In this document: in pieces, positions 7,379 through 10,276 of the stretch
Numbering within the stretch: the stretch's first letter is position 1
Layout of the letters: every line of letters starts with the position of its first letter
Source: an uncultured Acidimicrobiaceae bacterium
GTDB taxonomy: Bacteria > Actinomycetota > Acidimicrobiia > Acidimicrobiales > Bog-793
Assembly: GCA_903907185.1 (NCBI GenBank)
Contig: CAIVND010000200.1
Location: 1-10,276, forward strand
Direction: 5' to 3'
DNA: 10,276 nucleotides
Made by a program: the position numbers and the translations under genes
The notes under the pieces: generated by a model
Databases searched by the model: none
Seen by the model: only the letters and a program-made list of their open reading frames with translations
What the model was told of the DNA's origin: nothing

Positions 7379-7544
7379 TGTGGCCCACTCTTTCCGCTGA
7401 CATTGAGTTAACAGGGCCGAGACCAAAGAGCCGGATGTCTACAGCGCGCGATCCTCGTGCGAGCTGGGAGCCAAGTCGGCCATCACTCAGAGTCGAGCTC
7501 AAGATGTGCATCTTTGCAACCTCGTCATCTACGTCGTTCACCAT
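7371..7544 (-). CDS. Possible small ORF (57 residues) translationally coupled to the zinc protein
   Basis: An ATG at 7542-7544 is preceded by GGTGGAG (7554-7560, nine bases from GGAG to ATG) and opens a 57-residue frame beginning MVNDVDDEVAKMHIL. It ends in TGA at 7371-7373, overlapping the candidate GTG start of the zinc protein by eight bases (GTGGCTGA). The product is mildly acidic at the N terminus and basic in the middle, with no recognisable domain. It lies just downstream of the hairpin at 7573-7602. If real it may be a leader peptide or small partner; it could equally be a chance frame. Confidence 0.3.
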   Translation of the reverse strand: MVNDVDDEVAKMHILSSTLSDGRLGSQLARGSRAVDIRLFGLGPVNSMSAERVGHSG

Positions 7545-7553
7545 CTTCGCACT

Positions 7554-7560
7554 CTCCACC
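7554..7560 (-). promoter_or_regulatory. Ribosome-binding-site-like sequence ahead of the small ORF
   Basis: Minus-strand GGTGGAG sits nine bases before ATG 7542-7544. It is the main sign that this short frame is translated. Confidence 0.35.
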
Positions 7561-7572
7561 GGTAGATGAAGC

Positions 7573-7602
7573 AAGGGACCCCGCCTTTCGGCAGGGTCCC
7601 TT
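7573..7602 (-). terminator. Strong hairpin terminator downstream of the amidohydrolase
   Basis: AAGGGACCC (7573-7581) pairs perfectly with GGGTCCCTT (7594-7602); inside, GCC (7583-7585) pairs with GGC (7590-7592) around a TTTC loop, with one C/A mismatch. It lies about 40 bases past the amidohydrolase stop on the minus strand. Flanking A/T pairs give a short run after the stem on either strand, but not a long T-tract. A second small hairpin, GCCCG-AATAC-CGGGC, lies at 7611-7625 between the stop and this stem. Confidence 0.7.
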
Positions 7603-7610
7603 TCGACATC

Positions 7611-7625
7611 GCCCGAATACCGGGC
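7611..7625. repeat. Small 5-bp stem hairpin
   Basis: GCCCG (7611-7615) and CGGGC (7621-7625) are perfect complements with a five-base AATAC loop. Placed between the amidohydrolase stop and the main terminator stem, it may help stop transcription or protect the 3' end. Confidence 0.4.
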
Positions 7626-7642
7626 TGAAAATCTGATTCGGC

Positions 7643-8806
7643 TTATGGCTCGCCGAAGAACCGAATGGCGTTATCCCAGAGAAGCTTCTTGATTGTCGCC
7701 TCGCTGATCCCCTCGTTCTTCCACGCGATGACCTTGTCGAGCGACTCGGGAAAGCGCGACTCGGCATGCGGGTAGTCGGTGCCAAGGGTGAGGATGTGAT
7801 CGCCAAGGATCTCGGTGAACATCTTCACCATCTGCGGTCCCTCATGCATCTCAACGGAGCAGAAGAAGCGCCCGGATTTGATGTACTCACTTGGCTTGTA
7901 CTTCAGGTTCTCGTCGCAGTATCCGACATAGATCAGCTGGTCGTCCATGCGGATCGCCCAGTGCGGGATCCAACCAAATCCCGACTCCAACACACCAAAG
8001 CGCAGATCGGGATACTTGTCAAACATGCCTGCGCCAATGACTGAACCGATGAAGCGAGCCGCTGCCCACGGGTGTGATGCCGTCCGACCAAGGAAGGGGC
8101 TGTCCCACATGTCACGGTAACCGGGATAACCGGAAGCGAATGAGTGGTGCACAATCGCGAGACCCTCATCTTGGGCCGCATGAAACAGTGGTGCGAGATC
8201 TGGGTGGTCGATCGGGTAGTCGAGCGGGGTGTAAACCTGCACGCCGACCGACCATGAAGACTGACCGTACTTTTTGATCTCTTCGACCGACTTTTCGATA
8301 TTGCGTCCCGATGCGATGATGATCGATTTCAGACGGTTGGGTGCAGCTTTGGTGAAATCTTCTAGCCAACGGTGCTGAGCGGCGATCATCTCGTGCTCGA
8401 TCTCGGGGTTATCGGCGCCGTTCGGACCGTAGGGAACCATCATCTGTACGTCGACGCCCTCTTCATCCATGTCCTTAAGACGTGGTTCAGAGAACTCATT
8501 GCCCCCATGGGTCGGGAGTCGCTTTCCCATAAAGGTTTGGAAGTGACGCTCCTGCTTGCGGGCCGCGGCCTCACCAAGAATTCGAGGAGAGCCAGAACCC
8601 CAACCACCGGTAGTGTCGGTGAACTTATAGCGGTGTCGAAACGGAGCCTCATAGACCTCGCCGGCATGTCCGACGCGCACAGGGTTGAGATGAGCGTCAA
8701 GATCAGGGACAAGCTCATGCAGCCGTGGAGAGAGGTAGTCCTTCATCTGTTCGGCGGCTACCGAGACGTGCGTGTCGGTGTCGTAAGCCTTAAGTCCATC
8801 TCTCAT
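7643..8806 (-). CDS. Amidohydrolase 2 family metal-dependent hydrolase/decarboxylase (TIM barrel)
   Basis: From ATG 8804-8806 the protein has 387 residues, normal for the amidohydrolase-2 (ACMSD-like) family. Metal-site motifs are visible in order: DTDTH at residues 9-13 (strand 1 D-x-H), VHHSF with H220 and H221 after strand 5, H245 in TASHPWAAARF, the family signature GVLESGFGWIPHW at 271-283, and LGTDYPHAES with D344 at 341-350, then WDNAIRFFG near the C terminus. Members hydrolyse or decarboxylate aromatic and ring-cleavage acids using a divalent metal; the substrate here is not known. An ATG four codons upstream (8816-8818) exists, but GGAG at 8813-8816 is placed six bases before the chosen ATG. 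The gene follows the VWA protein after a 93-bp gap with a possible promoter/operator, and ends before a strong terminator. Family call firm, role uncertain. Confidence 0.9.
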   Translation of the reverse strand: MRDGLKAYDTDTHVSVAAEQMKDYLSPRLHELVPDLDAHLNPVRVGHAGEVYEAPFRHRYKFTDTTGGWGSGSPRILGEAAARKQERHFQTFMGKRLPTHGGNEFSEPRLKDMDEEGVDVQMMVPYGPNGADNPEIEHEMIAAQHRWLEDFTKAAPNRLKSIIIASGRNIEKSVEEIKKYGQSSWSVGVQVYTPLDYPIDHPDLAPLFHAAQDEGLAIVHHSFASGYPGYRDMWDSPFLGRTASHPWAAARFIGSVIGAGMFDKYPDLRFGVLESGFGWIPHWAIRMDDQLIYVGYCDENLKYKPSEYIKSGRFFCSVEMHEGPQMVKMFTEILGDHILTLGTDYPHAESRFPESLDKVIAWKNEGISEATIKKLLWDNAIRFFGEP

Positions 8807-8812
8807 TGCGCA

Positions 8813-8816
8813 CTCC
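8813..8816 (-). promoter_or_regulatory. Ribosome binding site deciding the amidohydrolase start
   Basis: Minus-strand GGAG lies six bases ahead of ATG 8804-8806 and overlaps the alternative upstream ATG, so the shorter start is preferred. Confidence 0.6.
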
Positions 8817-8834
8817 ATGTTGTTATGACCCGAG

Positions 8835-8846
8835 CGATTGTAATCG
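8835..8846. repeat. Short palindrome upstream of the amidohydrolase
   Basis: CGATT-GT-AATCG is a perfect inverted repeat with five-base arms. It lies about 30 bases upstream of the amidohydrolase start, within the expected leader, and could be an operator half or a small mRNA hairpin. Confidence 0.3.
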
Positions 8847-8867
8847 GGCGATCTGAGGTCCCGTAGC

Positions 8868-8889
8868 TGTATATGTTAGCGCGTCTAAC
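8868..8889 (-). promoter_or_regulatory. Candidate promoter with overlapping palindromic operator for the amidohydrolase
   Basis: On the minus strand GTTAGACGCGCTAAC (8875-8889) has perfect five-base GTTAG/CTAAC arms and is directly followed by a TATACA -10-like box (8868-8873). No good -35 is present. The position, about 65 bases before the amidohydrolase ATG and within the gap after the VWA gene, suits a TetR- or GntR-type repressor site. This would let the amidohydrolase be controlled apart from the upstream genes. Confidence 0.35.
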
Positions 8890-8899
8890 TACCTCGAGG

Positions 8900-10093
8900 C
8901 TATAACGACACAGCCAGATCGACCGATCGATCGCTGGCCGAACGGTGAGGTTCGCTAAGCAGTCTTGCGAGTTCGCCGAGCGCACCAAGTGAGTGGCCAG
9001 CTACAAATCGATCGATCGAGGGAAGGGCCGCCGCCATGCCGCGGGCGAGCGGGGCGTACTCTGCCAATCCCTTCAAGGGGTTCACCCAGATCACCTGATG
9101 GGCAACTCGATGGATCCGGTCGACCTGGGATCCAAGCAGCTCAGGATCACCGCGATCGAGTCCGTCGGACAAGATCACCACCGTCGCCGAGCGAGCGATA
9201 CCGCGGATCCCATAGAGCTGATTAAAGCTTTCGAGCGCCTCACCAAGACGAGTGCCGCCCAACCAATCCACCGCCATCTCATGGGCATCACTGAGCGCCG
9301 CATCGGTGTCATGGGTTGAAAACACGCGGGTGAGTCGGGTGAGTCGGGTGCCGAGACTAAACGCCTCGATCGGGATGCCCGCCCCAGCGACACCGGCAAC
9401 GAGTCGGAGGTACGCAGGGATATAGGGCCCCATCGATCCGGAGATATCGATCAAGAAGACAACACGGCGCAGATCGACCTTTCGGCGACGGTGTACAAGT
9501 TTGATGATCTCACCATCATGGGCTCTTGCCAACGCAACGGTACGACGGAGATCGATCATCTGTTCACGCTGTGCACTTTGTTGCATCCGTCGTCGTACGC
9601 GCTTCGCTGGAGAGCTCGCAAGCTTCGCGACGAGGGCGACGATCTCATCGCGCTCGGGATCACTTAACGTCGCAAGATCGCGATCTTGGAGCACCTCAAT
9701 GCGCGAGGCAGAAAGCGTGTGCTCATCGCCACTTTGCTCGGGTGTCGCTGCTCCAAACTCATCAACCCTGCTGCGCTCGCTCTCGGTCCGCTCATCCGGT
9801 CTCTCGAGCTCTCCTTCAGGCGTTCGGTGAGGCCGATTGAGCGCGAGAGAGAAGGCTTGATCAAATCGGGCGAACTCTTCCGGTCGGTGCACGCAAAGTG
9901 CCTGCGAACACCAATAGAGCTCTTTTGGCCCAACCTGTCGGAGTGCACTACAGGCATGCACAATGTCGATCGCTACTGAGGTGGTGACGGGAAGGCCAAC
10001 CTTTTGACACGACCTGATCAGCAATGTCGCGAACGATGCGAGCTCACCACCTTCGTCGAAGCGAGGTGCCCCAACCTCACCCTCTTGCGCCAC
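8900..10093 (-). CDS. VWA domain protein, CoxE family (molybdenum hydroxylase accessory)
   Basis: The 397-residue protein has an alpha-helical N-terminal part, a charged acidic linker (about 92-125), a basic stretch (about 163-205, rich in Arg) and a C-terminal von Willebrand A domain from about 208. The metal-ion-dependent adhesion site is complete: DISGSM (216-221), T281 in GGTRLG and D310 in ILSDGLDRG. The C-terminal NPLKG...Y.PL..GM..ALP and DRFVAGHS segments are typical of CoxE. With a MoxR ATPase (CoxD), CoxE is needed to mature the active site of CO dehydrogenase and related molybdenum hydroxylases; in the cell the pair probably acts at the cytoplasmic face. The GTG start (10091-10093) lies eight bases after the upstream MoxR stop, without a good ribosome site, so translational coupling is likely. 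The target hydroxylase is not in the window. Confidence 0.88.
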   Translation of the reverse strand: MAQEGEVGAPRFDEGGELASFATLLIRSCQKVGLPVTTSVAIDIVHACSALRQVGPKELYWCSQALCVHRPEEFARFDQAFSLALNRPHRTPEGELERPDERTESERSRVDEFGAATPEQSGDEHTLSASRIEVLQDRDLATLSDPERDEIVALVAKLASSPAKRVRRRMQQSAQREQMIDLRRTVALARAHDGEIIKLVHRRRKVDLRRVVFLIDISGSMGPYIPAYLRLVAGVAGAGIPIEAFSLGTRLTRLTRVFSTHDTDAALSDAHEMAVDWLGGTRLGEALESFNQLYGIRGIARSATVVILSDGLDRGDPELLGSQVDRIHRVAHQVIWVNPLKGLAEYAPLARGMAAALPSIDRFVAGHSLGALGELARLLSEPHRSASDRSVDLAVSL

Positions 10094-10101
10094 ATCGACG
10101 C

Positions 10102-10276
10102 CTAAGGAGCCGTGCGGGCAAAGACAACTTCGAGTCCCGCCTCGCGGACGCGTGCAAGATCTTCGCGGTACTTCACCACGACGCCGAGTGTTGCATCGAC
10201 GCCATCAAGATCAAGGTGATCGTGGTGAAGTTTCGCCAGCGCCACTGCCCAGTCGATACTCTCCGCAACTCCTGGA
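10102..10276 (-). CDS. MoxR-family AAA+ ATPase (CoxD-like), C-terminal end only
   Basis: This frame was found by translating the right edge on the minus strand. It is open from the window end to TAG at 10102-10104 and gives 57 residues beginning PGVAESIDWAVALAKLH and later TLGVVVKYREDLARV. The P-G-V-A-E-x-I-D-W-A-x-A-L stretch and the following TLG..VKY.ED are the usual end of the lid domain of MoxR ATPases found beside CoxE. The Walker motifs lie outside the window. Together with the next gene it forms the standard ATPase plus VWA chaperone pair. The protein is cut at its 5' end by the window, not broken. Confidence 0.8.
   Translation of the reverse strand, partial: PGVAESIDWAVALAKLHHDHLDLDGVDATLGVVVKYREDLARVREAGLEVVFARTAP

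Noticed and set aside
7643..8818. Longer amidohydrolase start at ATG 8816-8818
   Set aside because: Its own ribosome site is poor, while GGAG overlapping it is correctly placed for the ATG four codons later.
8372..8866. 164-residue plus-strand frame over the amidohydrolase N terminus
   Set aside because: Antisense to a gene with strong family motifs; no ribosome site and no recognisable domain.
9501..9979. Several plus-strand frames of about 100 residues over the VWA gene
   Set aside because: They are Ser/Arg-rich antisense shadows of the CoxE-like protein, whose MIDAS motif is complete.
1..10276. Mobile elements, CRISPR arrays, tRNA or rRNA genes
   Set aside because: No transposase or integrase motifs, no regularly spaced repeats, and no tRNA or rRNA-like conserved sequence were seen on either strand.

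Overview
The window looks like chromosomal DNA from a moderate-GC actinobacterium. A flavin/iron-sulfur dehydrogenase fusion, a DHA2-type exporter, CoxD/CoxE-like proteins and frequent GTG/TTG starts all fit. An acidophilic Acidimicrobiia lineage is my best guess, but it is an inference and not proven by any marker gene here. I see no rRNA, tRNA, CRISPR array, transposase or phage gene.

Layout from left to right. (1) Positions 1-843, plus strand: the C-terminal catalytic part of a Rieske-type aromatic ring oxygenase alpha subunit, cut by the window edge. (2) Positions 870-4182, minus strand: a two-gene unit made of a stand-alone riboflavin kinase followed 19 bp later by a 968-residue FAD plus 4Fe-4S oxidoreductase of the YdiJ / GlcD-GlpC fusion type. 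The oxygenase and this unit converge on a hairpin at 850-880. (3) Positions 4440-5954, plus strand: a DHA2-family multidrug exporter with a good ribosome binding site, divergent from the riboflavin kinase across a 257-bp regulatory gap. (4) Positions 5991-6701, minus strand: a four- to five-helix membrane protein with a pore-loop-like C terminus. (5) Positions 6815-7544, minus strand: a cysteine-rich probable zinc protein, preceded by a possible overlapping 57-residue ORF. (6) Positions 7643-10276, minus strand: the end of a MoxR/CoxD-type AAA+ ATPase, a CoxE-type VWA protein and an amidohydrolase, closed by a strong hairpin terminator at 7573-7602.

How the parts may work together. The MoxR and VWA pair is the usual accessory module that matures or inserts cofactors into molybdenum hydroxylases such as CO dehydrogenase; the target enzyme would lie upstream, beyond position 10276. 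The riboflavin kinase would supply FMN (and indirectly FAD) next to a large flavoenzyme. The oxygenase and amidohydrolase suggest aromatic or organic-acid catabolism nearby, but nothing in the window ties them to one pathway. The least explained items are the stand-alone riboflavin kinase with a perfect 11-bp-arm palindrome in its 5' coding region, the pore-like membrane protein, and the small ORF overlapping the zinc protein.
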